Assembly: GCA_036406655.1 (NCBI GenBank)
Contig: DASXAP010000123.1
Coordinates: 1-6,179, forward strand
Length of the DNA stretch: 6,179 bases
Origin: VAZQ01 sp036406655
Lineage (GTDB): Bacteria > Pseudomonadota > Alphaproteobacteria > Rhizobiales > Xanthobacteraceae
Direction of reading: 5' to 3'
Below the pieces are notes generated by a model that saw only the letters and a program-made list of their open reading frames with translations, did no database searches and was not told the origin of the DNA. Made by a program: the position numbers and the translations under genes. Below, in pieces: positions 1 to 6,119 of this stretch. How positions within the stretch are numbered: position 1 is the stretch's first letter; every line of letters begins with the position of its first letter.

Positions 1-90
1 GCCTGCCTCCGCAGTCCTGCCGACTGCGAAGCGGCTGATCTGAGTCGATCCTCGGACATCAAAAACCCCCGTGGAAAACTCTCGACAGCG

Positions 91-134
91 GGTCAATTCC
101 TGCTGTCGCCAGGGGGTCAATTCTTCATGTCGCC
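91..134. repeat. Imperfect direct repeat, possible insertion-sequence end
   Basis: Two 20-base copies lie at 91-110 and 115-134, spaced 24 bases apart and matching at 17 of 20 positions. Both begin GGTCAATTC and end TGTCGCC. Short multiple repeats of this GGGTCAATT type are typical of the ends of IS21-family elements, so this could be a terminal-repeat region whose transposase genes lie left of the window or have been lost. The IS21 link rests on sequence style and memory only; no transposase coding sequence is visible in the window. Confidence 0.4.
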
Positions 135-193
135 CGACATCGTCGAACATGGCAGGCCGCCGGGTGCCGCTGCACCCGGGCAACTCTCGGCGC

Positions 194-224
194 TTCACCC
201 GCCCCTCGATCGGGGGCAGGTGAA
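194..224. repeat. Palindromic extragenic hairpin
   Basis: A near-perfect inverted repeat. TTCACC at 194-199 pairs with GGTGAA at 219-224. After one C/A mismatch (200/218), GCCCC (201-205) pairs with GGGGC (213-217), and the stem closes near CGATCG at the centre. It is not followed by a T-run on either strand, so it is not a classic terminator. It resembles the REP-like palindromes common between genes in rhizobial genomes. That family resemblance is an impression; the pairing is read directly. Confidence 0.5.
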
Positions 225-333
225 AGGAAGCGGCAAAATCCGGGCGCGGAGGCGTCGCGGAAACGAGGTTGGTCGTGCCTGCGACCGGGCTGTTTGAAAT
301 CGTGAGAATGCAAGGGGCGGCGGCACTGGTTCG

Positions 334-351
334 CGCGGGCGCGAGCCCGCG
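334..351. repeat. GC-rich 7-bp hairpin with GCGA loop
   Basis: CGCGGGC (334-340) and GCCCGCG (345-351) form a perfect 7-bp stem around a four-base GCGA loop, which fits the stable GNRA tetraloop class when read on the plus strand. There is no T-run after it. Its role is unknown; it may be part of a short extragenic palindromic repeat. Confidence 0.4.
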
Positions 352-410
352 TTGCGACAAGAGCACGCTCTGCGCCAGTTGGGCACGTGGCAGGCCGGGG
401 AAGTCGATCG

Positions 411-467
411 GCAGAACGAACCCAATCCGGCAGAACGAACCCAATCCGGCAGAGCAAACCCAATCCG
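411..467. repeat. Threefold 19-bp tandem repeat
   Basis: Three consecutive 19-base units lie at 411-429, 430-448 and 449-467. The first two are identical (GCAGAACGAACCCAATCCG); the third differs at two positions (GAGCAA in place of GAACGA). Because 19 is not a multiple of three, translated frames show shifting peptides rather than a protein repeat, so this is a DNA-level repeat. The GAACGAACCCAATC word is one I associate with dispersed extragenic repeats in Bradyrhizobium-like genomes, but I cannot verify this here. Confidence 0.7.
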
Positions 468-513
468 GCTCGCGCTCTATCCCGTCATGCGCGGGCAGAA
501 GCGCGGCGCAGAC

Positions 514-534
514 GCGCGTGAAAACGCGCTTTAT
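514..534 (+). terminator. Weak terminator-like hairpin with GAAA loop
   Basis: GCGCGT (514-519) and ACGCGC (524-529) form a perfect 6-bp stem around a GAAA tetraloop, followed by TTTAT. On the plus strand this has the shape of a short rho-independent terminator, though its T-run is only three bases. No rightward gene is visible to its left, so it may simply be another extragenic palindrome. On the minus strand it lacks a T-tail and would not serve the glt operon. Confidence 0.25.
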
Positions 535-570
535 GTCCCGCGCATCTCGCTTCTGAATCGGGATGGCCGG

Positions 571-590
571 GACGAGCCTGGACGAGCCTG
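571..590. repeat. 10-bp tandem doublet
   Basis: GACGAGCCTG occurs twice in a row (571-580 and 581-590), about 40 bases beyond the stop codon of gltL. It looks like a simple local duplication with no evident function. Confidence 0.5.
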
Positions 591-630
591 GCCCTGACGG
601 CACTTCATTGACAGAGCAAAGCGGGACGCC

Positions 631-1359
631 TCAGTGCTCAAGAATCTTCGAGAGGAACATCTGCGCCCGTTCGCTGCGCGGCTTGCCGAAGAAATCGGCG
701 GTGGGCGCGTCCTCGACGATCTCGCCCTTGTCCATGAACACCACGCGGTGGGCGACCTTGCGGGCAAATCCCATCTCGTGGGTCACCACCATCATGGTCA
801 TGCCTTCGGTGGCGAGCGATACCATGACGTCGAGCACCTCGTTGATCATCTCGGGGTCGAGCGCGGAGGTGGGCTCGTCGAACAGCATGGCGATCGGGTC
901 CATGGCCAGCGCACGCGCTATCGCCACCCGCTGCTGCTGCCCGCCCGAAAGCTGGCCGGGAAACCGGCGGGCGTGATCGGCGAGCCCGACCCGGTCGAGG
1001 AGCTTCATCCCCTTCCGCTCGCTCTCCTCCCTGCTGCGGCCGAGCACCTTCATCTGCGCCAGCGCCAGGTTGCGCATCACGCTCAGATGCGGAAAGAGCT
1101 CAAAATGCTGAAACACCATGCCGATGCGGGCGCGCAGCTTGGGCAAATCGGTGCTGGGGTCGTTGACCGCAACCCCCGCCACCGTGATGCGGCCTTGCTG
1201 GAAAGGCTCGAGCCCGTTGATGCACTTGATCAGCGTCGACTTGCCCGATCCCGACGGACCGCACACCACCACGACCTCGCCCTTGCCGACCTCGGTCGAG
1301 CAGTCATTGAGCACCTGGAAGGTCTCGTACCATTTGCTCACCTTGCTCAGCGTGATCAT
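631..1359 (-). CDS. gltL: Glutamate/aspartate ABC importer, ATP-binding subunit
   Basis: A 242-residue ATPase that powers uptake of acidic amino acids from the cytoplasmic face of the inner membrane. All nucleotide-binding landmarks are present and intact: Walker A GPSGSGKS at residues 34-41, Q-loop glutamine at 84 (MVFQHFELFPH), ABC signature LSGGQQQR at 137-144, Walker B AMLFDEP at 157-163 with catalytic Glu162, D-loop SALD at 165-168, and switch histidine at 194 (VTHEMGFA). Length is normal for the polar amino-acid ATPase family (GltL, GlnQ, HisP). The start MITLSKVSKWY is chosen because it lies 8 bases after the gltK stop, with a TGAGGG ribosome-binding sequence overlapping that stop. A longer open frame upstream merely runs antisense-like through gltK. 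It is the last gene of the operon. Substrate is assigned from the neighbouring GltI; alone, this protein could equally serve glutamine or another polar amino acid. Confidence 0.95.
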   Translation of the reverse strand: MITLSKVSKWYETFQVLNDCSTEVGKGEVVVVCGPSGSGKSTLIKCINGLEPFQQGRITVAGVAVNDPSTDLPKLRARIGMVFQHFELFPHLSVMRNLALAQMKVLGRSREESERKGMKLLDRVGLADHARRFPGQLSGGQQQRVAIARALAMDPIAMLFDEPTSALDPEMINEVLDVMVSLATEGMTMMVVTHEMGFARKVAHRVVFMDKGEIVEDAPTADFFGKPRSERAQMFLSKILEH

Positions 1360-1367
1360 GCGGGCCC

Positions 1368-2060
1368 TCAGCGGATGATCGCCACCCGGCTCTGCAGCCC
1401 GTGGACCAGGTGCGAGGCGACAAGCGAGATCACGAAATAGACCAACGCGGCGAACAGGTACATCTCGACCAGACGCCCGTCGCGCTGCGCCACCTTCGAT
1501 GCGGCGCCGAGGAAATCGGTGATCGAGAGCACGTAAACCAGCGAGGTGTCCTGGAACAGGATGATGGTCTGCGTCAGCAGGACGGGCAGCATGTTGCGGA
1601 ACGCCTGCGGCAGGACGATGTAGCGCATGGTCTGCGCATAGGTCATGCCCAGCGCCTGTGCCGCCGACACCTGGCCGCGGGGGATCGACTGGATGCCGGC
1701 GCGCATGATCTCGGCAAAGTAGGCCGCCTCGAACAGCGTGAAGGTGACCAGCGAGGAGGCGAAGGCGCCGACCTGGATCGGCCGCGACGCCCCGGTGATC
1801 CATTGGCCGATGAAGGGAACCAGGAAATAGAACCAGAAGATCACCAGCACCAGCGGCACCGAGCGCATCAGGTTCACGTAGCCGGCGGCAGGCAGCGAGA
1901 GCGGCGGCAATCCCGACAGGCGCATCATCGCGAGCAGGGTGCCGAAGATGATGCCGCCGGTCGTGGCGAGCGCCGTCAGCATGACGGTGAAGGTCATGCC
2001 GTCCAGGAAAAGGTAGGGCAGCGAGCGGACGATGACGTCGAAATCGAAATTCGCGAACAT
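1368..2060 (-). CDS. gltK: Glutamate/aspartate ABC importer, permease GltK
   Basis: A 230-residue inner-membrane permease, one half of the GltJ-GltK channel. Several hydrophobic segments are evident (around residues 25-45, 66-82, 98-115, 150-180 and 200-220). The cytoplasmic EAA loop that docks on the ATPase reads EIMRAGIQSIPRGQ...AAQALGMT at about 117-140. Landmarks remembered from E. coli GltK are retained, including SLPYL near the N terminus, LFQDTSLVYVLS at about 168-179 and the AQRDGR..EM region near 191-200. The start MFANFDF aligns with the GltK N terminus and follows the gltJ stop by 7 bases with a GAGG sequence very close (3 bases) to the ATG. An upstream GTG at 2096 would overlap gltJ and add 12 residues without precedent. 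Translation is probably coupled to gltJ and gltL. Confidence 0.94.
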   Translation of the reverse strand: MFANFDFDVIVRSLPYLFLDGMTFTVMLTALATTGGIIFGTLLAMMRLSGLPPLSLPAAGYVNLMRSVPLVLVIFWFYFLVPFIGQWITGASRPIQVGAFASSLVTFTLFEAAYFAEIMRAGIQSIPRGQVSAAQALGMTYAQTMRYIVLPQAFRNMLPVLLTQTIILFQDTSLVYVLSITDFLGAASKVAQRDGRLVEMYLFAALVYFVISLVASHLVHGLQSRVAIIR

Positions 2061-2067
2061 CGTCCTC

Positions 2068-2817
2068 TCAATGCGTGGCGAGGGCGGGCTTCGCACCGAT
2101 CAGACCGGGCACCGCCAGGCGCCCCTCGATCCGCCGCATGGCGAAGGTCACGAGGATGTTGATCACGATGTAGATCACGGTTGCGGCGGTGAACGCCTCG
2201 AAGACCTGGAACGACATCTCCTGCATCGCCCGCGCCCGCGCGGTCAGCTCCATCAGTCCGATCGTCAGCGCCACCGCGCTGTTCTTGATGATGTTGAGGA
2301 ACTCGGAGGTGAGCGGCGGCAGGATGATGCGGTAGGCCATCGGCAGCAGCACGTGGAGGTAGGTCTGCGGCAGCGTGAGCCCGAGCGCGAGCGCCGCCAT
2401 GCGCTGGCCGCGGGAGAGGCTCTGGATGCCGGCGCGAACCTGCTCGGCGACCCGCGCCGAGGTGTAGAGGCCGAGCGCCACGACGGCAGTGTAGAAGGAG
2501 GCATAGGAAAGCTGCTTGAGCCAGTCGCCGGCCGCCTCCGGCAGGAGCTCCGGCACCACGAAATACCAGAGAAACATCTGCACCAGCAGCGGGATGTCGC
2601 GGAACAGCTCGACGTAGCCGTTGCCGAGCCGCACCAGCCAGGGGCGGGGGGTGGTGCGGATGACCCCGACCAGCGAGCCCAGCAGCAGCGCCAGGCACCA
2701 GGCGGAAAGCGCCGTCGCCAGCGTCCACAAGGTGCCGAGCAGCAGCGTCTGCAAGTAGCTGTGAACGCCGTCCGGGGACATCTGCAGGAAGATGCCCCAG
2801 TTCCAGTTGTAGCTCAT
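2068..2817 (-). CDS. gltJ: Glutamate/aspartate ABC importer, permease GltJ
   Basis: A 249-residue inner-membrane permease that pairs with GltK. The N terminus (MSYNWNWGIFLQMSPDG) closely matches the known GltJ start, followed by hydrophobic segments near residues 22-52, 70-92, 105-122, 155-190 and 208-225. Other GltJ landmarks are YVELFRDIPLLVQ at 68-80, the EAA loop ARVAEQVRAGIQSLSRGQ at 121-138 with ALALGLTLPQ at 142-151, and LTSEFLNIIKNSAVALTIGL at 169-188. The start is fixed by homology rather than by a ribosome-binding site. Immediately upstream the DNA is the terminal array of a repeat element (2816-3013), and the bases before the ATG read TCTGACAACTGAC, with no purine-rich Shine-Dalgarno sequence. 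It is 207 bases from gltI but only 7 from gltK. Translation may therefore be weak, or coupled through the RNA structure. Confidence 0.94.
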   Translation of the reverse strand: MSYNWNWGIFLQMSPDGVHSYLQTLLLGTLWTLATALSAWCLALLLGSLVGVIRTTPRPWLVRLGNGYVELFRDIPLLVQMFLWYFVVPELLPEAAGDWLKQLSYASFYTAVVALGLYTSARVAEQVRAGIQSLSRGQRMAALALGLTLPQTYLHVLLPMAYRIILPPLTSEFLNIIKNSAVALTIGLMELTARARAMQEMSFQVFEAFTAATVIYIVINILVTFAMRRIEGRLAVPGLIGAKPALATH

Positions 2818-3013
2818 GTCAGTTGTCAGAGATCAGATGTCAGAGATCAGATTCGGATGTTCAGAGGTCGGGGATGTCTGATACCAGAGCGGCACTCTCG
2901 TCTATCAGCTCTGACGTCGGATGCCGGATGCCAGAGCGGCACTCTGATCTATCAGCTCTGAACCTCTGATCTCTGACATCTGATCTCTGACATCTGATCT
3001 CTGACATCTGACA
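2816..3013. repeat. Mirror-ended mosaic repeat element between gltI and gltJ
   Basis: This fills nearly all of the gltI-gltJ gap. The right side carries three perfect tandem copies of CTGATCTCTGACAT (2966-2979, 2980-2993, 2994-3007) and ends with a truncated CTGACA (3008-3013). The left side carries the same unit inverted: one perfect copy (2837-2850), one with a single mismatch (2823-2836), then a truncated copy (2816-2822). The outer arms 2817-2852 and 2978-3013 pair over 36 bases with one mismatch, enclosing 125 bases. Inside are two 31-bp direct repeats (2884-2914 and 2931-2961, 29 of 31 identical, period 47), plus a 10-bp word at 2925-2934 that recurs inverted at 3014-3023. No coding potential is seen. 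In the mRNA the arms would form a long hairpin between the binding-protein and permease messages. It could be a MITE-like insertion or a locally amplified repeat. Confidence 0.85.
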
Positions 3014-3024
3014 CTGGCATCCGT

Positions 3025-3930
3025 TCAATAGACGGCCGGGTCGCCGCTGTCGGTCGGATTGGCGACCACCTTCTTGAAGGAGGCGCTCATCGGCACATTG
3101 AGGTTGATGCTCTTGGGCGGGATCGGCTTGAGGAACCACTTGTCGTAGATCCCGTTTATGGCGCCGCTCTTGTAGGTGGCGATCATCGTCTCATCGACCA
3201 CCTTCTTGAACGGAGCGTCGTCGCGGCGGAGCATGATGCCGTAGGGCTCGACCGACAGTGCATCGGCGGAGATCACATAATCCTGCGGCGATTTCGATCC
3301 GGCGACCAGGCTGTAGAGCAGGATGTCGTCCATCACGAAGGCGGCGGCACGACCGGTCTCGACCATCAGGAAAGCCTCCGCGTGGTCCTTGGCGGCGAGA
3401 ATGTTCAGGTTGAGCCCCTTCTGGGCGCCGATCTCGGTGATCTGCTTGATGTTGGTGGTGCCCGACGTCGAGACGATGGTCTTGCCTTTGAGGTCCTCGA
3501 CCGTCTTGAGGTTCGCGGACTTCTTCGAGACGAAGCGATTGGCCGTCACGAAATGAGTGATGGTGAAGGAGACCTGCTTCTCGCGCTCGAGATTGTTGGT
3601 GGTCGAGCCGCATTCGAGGTCGACGGTGCCGTTGGCAATCAACGGGATGCGCGTGGCCGAGGTGACCGGATTGAGCTTGACCTCGAGCTTGTCGAGCTTG
3701 AGCTCGCGCTTCACCCCGTCGACGATCCGGTGGCACAGGTCCATGGCGTAGCCGACGACCTGCTGGCGATCGTCGTAATACGAGAATGGCACCGAGGATT
3801 CCCGGTGCCCGAGCGTGATCGTGCCGGTCTCCTTGATCTTGCTGAGCGTCCCGGTGAGCTCCTGCGCGCCGGCGGGAGCGGCGATGAGACCCGCAGCCAG
3901 CATCGCTGGCAGGATGAGGTTGAGGCGCAT
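3025..3930 (-). CDS. gltI: Periplasmic glutamate/aspartate-binding protein
   Basis: A 301-residue solute-binding protein (SBP_bac_3 family) that captures glutamate/aspartate in the periplasm and delivers it to GltJ-GltK. A signal peptide is clear: MRLNLILPAML.. with likely cleavage after AGA at residue 22, leaving QELTG. The mature protein carries many blocks remembered from E. coli GltI: GHRESSVPFSYYDD at 41-54, TRIPLIANGT at 93-102, ECGSTTNNLER at 106-116, VSTSGTT at 153-159, AAKDHAEAF at 179-187, FVMDD at 198-202, EPYGIMLRRDD at 228-238 and KWFLKPIPPKSINLN at 264-278. These blocks make an acidic amino-acid specificity likely. The start is supported by an AGGGAG ribosome-binding sequence 7 bases upstream and by the signal peptide; a longer frame reaching 4131 would overlap phaC. 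It is the first gene of the importer operon, as is usual for the most abundant component. Confidence 0.95.
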   Translation of the reverse strand: MRLNLILPAMLAAGLIAAPAGAQELTGTLSKIKETGTITLGHRESSVPFSYYDDRQQVVGYAMDLCHRIVDGVKRELKLDKLEVKLNPVTSATRIPLIANGTVDLECGSTTNNLEREKQVSFTITHFVTANRFVSKKSANLKTVEDLKGKTIVSTSGTTNIKQITEIGAQKGLNLNILAAKDHAEAFLMVETGRAAAFVMDDILLYSLVAGSKSPQDYVISADALSVEPYGIMLRRDDAPFKKVVDETMIATYKSGAINGIYDKWFLKPIPPKSINLNVPMSASFKKVVANPTDSGDPAVY

Positions 3931-3937
3931 GGTCGTT

Positions 3938-3943
3938 CTCCCT
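3938..3943 (-). promoter_or_regulatory. Ribosome-binding site of gltI
   Basis: AGGGAG on the minus strand, 7 bases before the ATG at 3930. It is the strongest Shine-Dalgarno sequence in the window, in contrast with gltJ, which has none visible. The 109-base phaC-gltI gap (3931-4039) contains no convincing -35/-10 pair and no T-tailed hairpin. Whether gltI has its own promoter or is read through from phaC cannot be settled by eye. Confidence 0.65.
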
Positions 3944-4039
3944 GCGAGTCGATCGGGCAGGCGCCCGGCTGCCGCGCGGGCGTGCACCACAAGCTTAACA
4001 CAGAGGCAAACTGGCGAGAATGCCCGCGCGATGGGCGGC

Positions 4040-5860
4040 TCAATCCCGCAGCTTGACGTAGCTTCCCGGCGCCTGCTCGATCGGCGCGAGCGCTCCGCCG
4101 CCGACCCGGCGCGCCGGGACCTCGGCGGCATCCTGCTTCCGCAGCCAGCCGATCCAGTCCGGCCACCAGGAGCCGGCGTGCTCCTTGGCCTTGCCGAGCC
4201 AGCTCTCGAGATTGGCGCTCCTCGGCCTGGGCCCGGTCCAGTATTGATACTTCACCTTGGCGGGCGGATTGATCACGCCGGCGATGTGGCCCGACCCGGC
4301 CAGCACGAAACGCAGCGGCCCGCCGAAATATTTCGATCCGAGCAGCACCGATCTCGCCGGCGCGATGTGGTCCTCGCGAGCAGCGAGATTGTAGACCGGG
4401 ATCTTGATGCTGCCGAGGCTGAGCTTGCGGCCGCCGAGCACCATCTCGCCCTTGCTGAGCCGGTTCTCCAGGTAGCAGTTGCGCAGATAGAAGGAGTGGT
4501 TTGCCGCAGGCATGCGCGTGGCGTCCGAGTTCCAGTAGAGCAGATCGAAGGGCGGCGGCTCCTTTCCCCTGAGGTAATTGTTGATCACGTAGGGCCAGAT
4601 CAGATCGTTCGAGCGCAGCAGGTTGAAGGCCGTCGCCATCTTCTTGCCTTCGAGAAAGCCGCGCTCGCTCATCTCCCGCTCGCGGGCGGCGATCTGCTCC
4701 TCGTCGACGAACACCTTGAGGTCGCCGGCATGGGTGAAGTCCACCTGCGCCGCGAACAGCGTGGCTGAGGCGATGCGGTGATCGCCCGCGGCGGCCATGT
4801 AGGCGAGGGTGGCTGCGAGGAGGGTTCCTCCCACGCAATAGCCGATCGCATTGACCTCGCGCTCGCCGGTCGCCTGCTCGATCGCCTCGAGAGCGGCCAG
4901 CGGCCCCTCATGCATGTAGTCCTCGAAGCTCTTGCCGGCGAGCGTGGAATCGGGATTGACCCAGGAAATGACGAAGACGGTTAGCCCCTGCGCGACACTC
5001 CATTTGATGAAGGATTTTTCCGGCGTGAGATCGAGGATGTAGAACTTGTTGATCCACGGCGGCACGATGAGCAGCGGCCGCTTCAGCACGGTCGCGGTCG
5101 AGGGCTCGTACTGGATGAGCTGCATCAGCTCGTTCTTGAAGATGACCTTGCCCGGGGTAAGCGCCAGGTTGCGGCCGACCTCGAACACGCTGGAAGCGGA
5201 TTGGCGGATCCTGAGATTGCCGCGGCCGGCCTCGATGTCCTCCGCCAGCATCTGCATGCCGCGCACCAGGTTCTCGGCATTCGAGCTCACCGTCTCCCGC
5301 AGCAGCTCCGGGTTGGTGAGCACGAAATTGGAGGGAGCAATCGCGTTGGCGATCTGACGCACGTAGAACTCGGCTTTTTGCCGCGTGTGCGGATCGAGGC
5401 CCTCGGCCTCCCGCACCAGCCGGTCCGCCCAGTGCACCGTCAACAGGTAGGCCTGCTTGAGGAAATCGAAAAACTGATTGGCCGACCACTCGGGATCGGC
5501 AAAACGCCTGTCCTTCGGATCGGGCTCGGCGACCGGGTCCACCTTCTCGCCTGCCATGCGCCGCGCCGCGTGCGCCCATAGATCGAGATAGGCCTTGCCG
5601 AGGCTCGACTGCAGCTCCAGAGCGCGCTGCGGGTCGCGCAGCCAGTAGTCCGCCACCTGGCCGAGGGTCTTCACCACATCGGTCAACTCGGAATATTGAT
5701 CATCCAGCTGGCCTTGCTCGCGCGGCTTGAGATAGGCGGCGAGCGCCTTGCCGCTCTCCTCCACGATGCGGGCGGCATTGCGGGCGAGCTCCTCGATGTC
5801 GGAGGAGCCGCCTTTGAGCGGTTCGGACGGGGCTCTCACGGTGACGCCTCGGGAGTTCAC
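4040..5860 (-). CDS. phaC: Class I poly(3-hydroxyalkanoate) synthase PhaC
   Basis: A 606-residue enzyme that polymerises (R)-3-hydroxyacyl-CoA (mainly 3-hydroxybutyryl-CoA) into PHA storage granules, acting at the granule surface. The N-terminal PhaC domain (about 100-270) includes DRRFADPEWSANQFFDFLKQ at 117-136. The C-terminal alpha/beta-hydrolase domain has the lipase-like box GYCVGG at 340-345 with nucleophile Cys342, Asp497 in AAREDHIAP, and His525 in GSGHIAGVINPP, so the triad is complete. LIVPPWINKFYILDL at 264-278, LFAAQVDFTHAGDL at 368-381 and NNYLRGKEPPPFDLLYWNSD at 427-446 are class I hallmarks. Length of about 600 fits alphaproteobacterial enzymes. The start is a GTG with GGAG only 3 bases away. 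A second in-frame GTG at 5839 (599 residues) has better-spaced GAGG 7 bases upstream and may be the true start. No phaA, phaB, phasin or regulator gene lies in the window. Confidence 0.96.
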   Translation of the reverse strand: MNSRGVTVRAPSEPLKGGSSDIEELARNAARIVEESGKALAAYLKPREQGQLDDQYSELTDVVKTLGQVADYWLRDPQRALELQSSLGKAYLDLWAHAARRMAGEKVDPVAEPDPKDRRFADPEWSANQFFDFLKQAYLLTVHWADRLVREAEGLDPHTRQKAEFYVRQIANAIAPSNFVLTNPELLRETVSSNAENLVRGMQMLAEDIEAGRGNLRIRQSASSVFEVGRNLALTPGKVIFKNELMQLIQYEPSTATVLKRPLLIVPPWINKFYILDLTPEKSFIKWSVAQGLTVFVISWVNPDSTLAGKSFEDYMHEGPLAALEAIEQATGEREVNAIGYCVGGTLLAATLAYMAAAGDHRIASATLFAAQVDFTHAGDLKVFVDEEQIAAREREMSERGFLEGKKMATAFNLLRSNDLIWPYVINNYLRGKEPPPFDLLYWNSDATRMPAANHSFYLRNCYLENRLSKGEMVLGGRKLSLGSIKIPVYNLAAREDHIAPARSVLLGSKYFGGPLRFVLAGSGHIAGVINPPAKVKYQYWTGPRPRSANLESWLGKAKEHAGSWWPDWIGWLRKQDAAEVPARRVGGGALAPIEQAPGSYVKLRD

Positions 5861-5903
5861 GGGCTCCGGCGCGGGCCCGACGCTACCTCAGAGCTTCAGA
5901 TGG

Positions 5904-5933
5904 ATTCTAGCCGATGCCGCCGCAAGTCGTCAG
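5904..5933 (-). promoter_or_regulatory. Putative sigma-70-type promoter of phaC
   Basis: On the minus strand a -35-like CTGACG (5928-5933) is separated by 18 bases from a -10-like TAGAAT (5904-5909). These match the housekeeping consensus at 4/6 and 5/6 positions. The predicted start of transcription, near 5897, would leave a leader of roughly 37 bases before the GTG at 5860, or about 58 before the GTG at 5839. This is pattern matching only; the position relative to phaC makes it credible. Confidence 0.4.
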
Positions 5934-6119
5934 CCATGCCCGCCTCGCGGATGCGCTGCGGTGCGGCATGGGCAGGCTGTGTGCGCGGGGGCTTGGACCT
6001 CGTTTGGTCATATTGCAGCGCTACCGGGGGCATCCTTGGAATTTTCGACGGTCGGCAGTTCGCTTTCGCGGGGGGAGCGGGTCCGGACACTGGGCCTGCC
6101 CGGGGCTTCCGGAACCAGC

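Larger units (their letters stand above)
1..630. other. Gene-free, repeat-rich region downstream of gltL
   Basis: No reading frame on either strand looks like a protein here. The open frames are Arg/Pro/Ala/Ser-rich low-complexity translations that run straight through hairpins and tandem repeats. The stretch is a patchwork: a small 7-bp stem (10-16 with 22-28), a 24-base-spaced direct repeat (91-134), hairpins at 194-224, 334-351 and 514-529, a threefold 19-bp tandem repeat (411-467) and a 10-bp doublet (571-590). It lies downstream of the last gene of the gltIJKL operon. I see no clear rho-independent terminator for that operon in 540-630 on the minus strand. The organisation suggests an accumulation site for extragenic repeats and perhaps the edge of an old insertion sequence. 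Confidence 0.6.

Noticed and set aside
1..59. Minus-strand ATG at 59 opening a frame to the window edge (MSEDRLRSAASQSAGLRRQ)
   Set aside because: It could be the start of a transposase given the IS-like repeats beside it, but 19 codons do not match any family I recognise and the ribosome-binding site is doubtful.
411..467. CRISPR-like array
   Set aside because: The repeats are 19 bp, head-to-tail with no spacers and only three copies, and there are no cas genes.
540..630. Terminator after gltL
   Set aside because: No stem with a following T-run on the minus strand could be found; the 10-bp doublet does not form one.
1360..1803. Upstream extension of the gltL reading frame (148 extra residues)
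   Set aside because: It lies within gltK in another frame, is His/Arg/Pro/Ala-rich with no domain character, and the proper start follows the gltK stop with a ribosome-binding sequence.
2816..3013. CRISPR array or tandem terminators at the 14-bp repeats
   Set aside because: Units are contiguous without unique spacers and present in both orientations. No T-run follows the stem.
2861..3139. Minus-strand 92-residue frame over the repeat element
   Set aside because: It runs through the end of gltI in the wrong frame and then translates the repeats; peptide similarity is only repeat periodicity.
3931..4131. Upstream extension of the gltI reading frame
   Set aside because: The extension precedes an obvious signal peptide and would overlap the end of phaC; the internal ATG at 3930 has the good ribosome-binding site.
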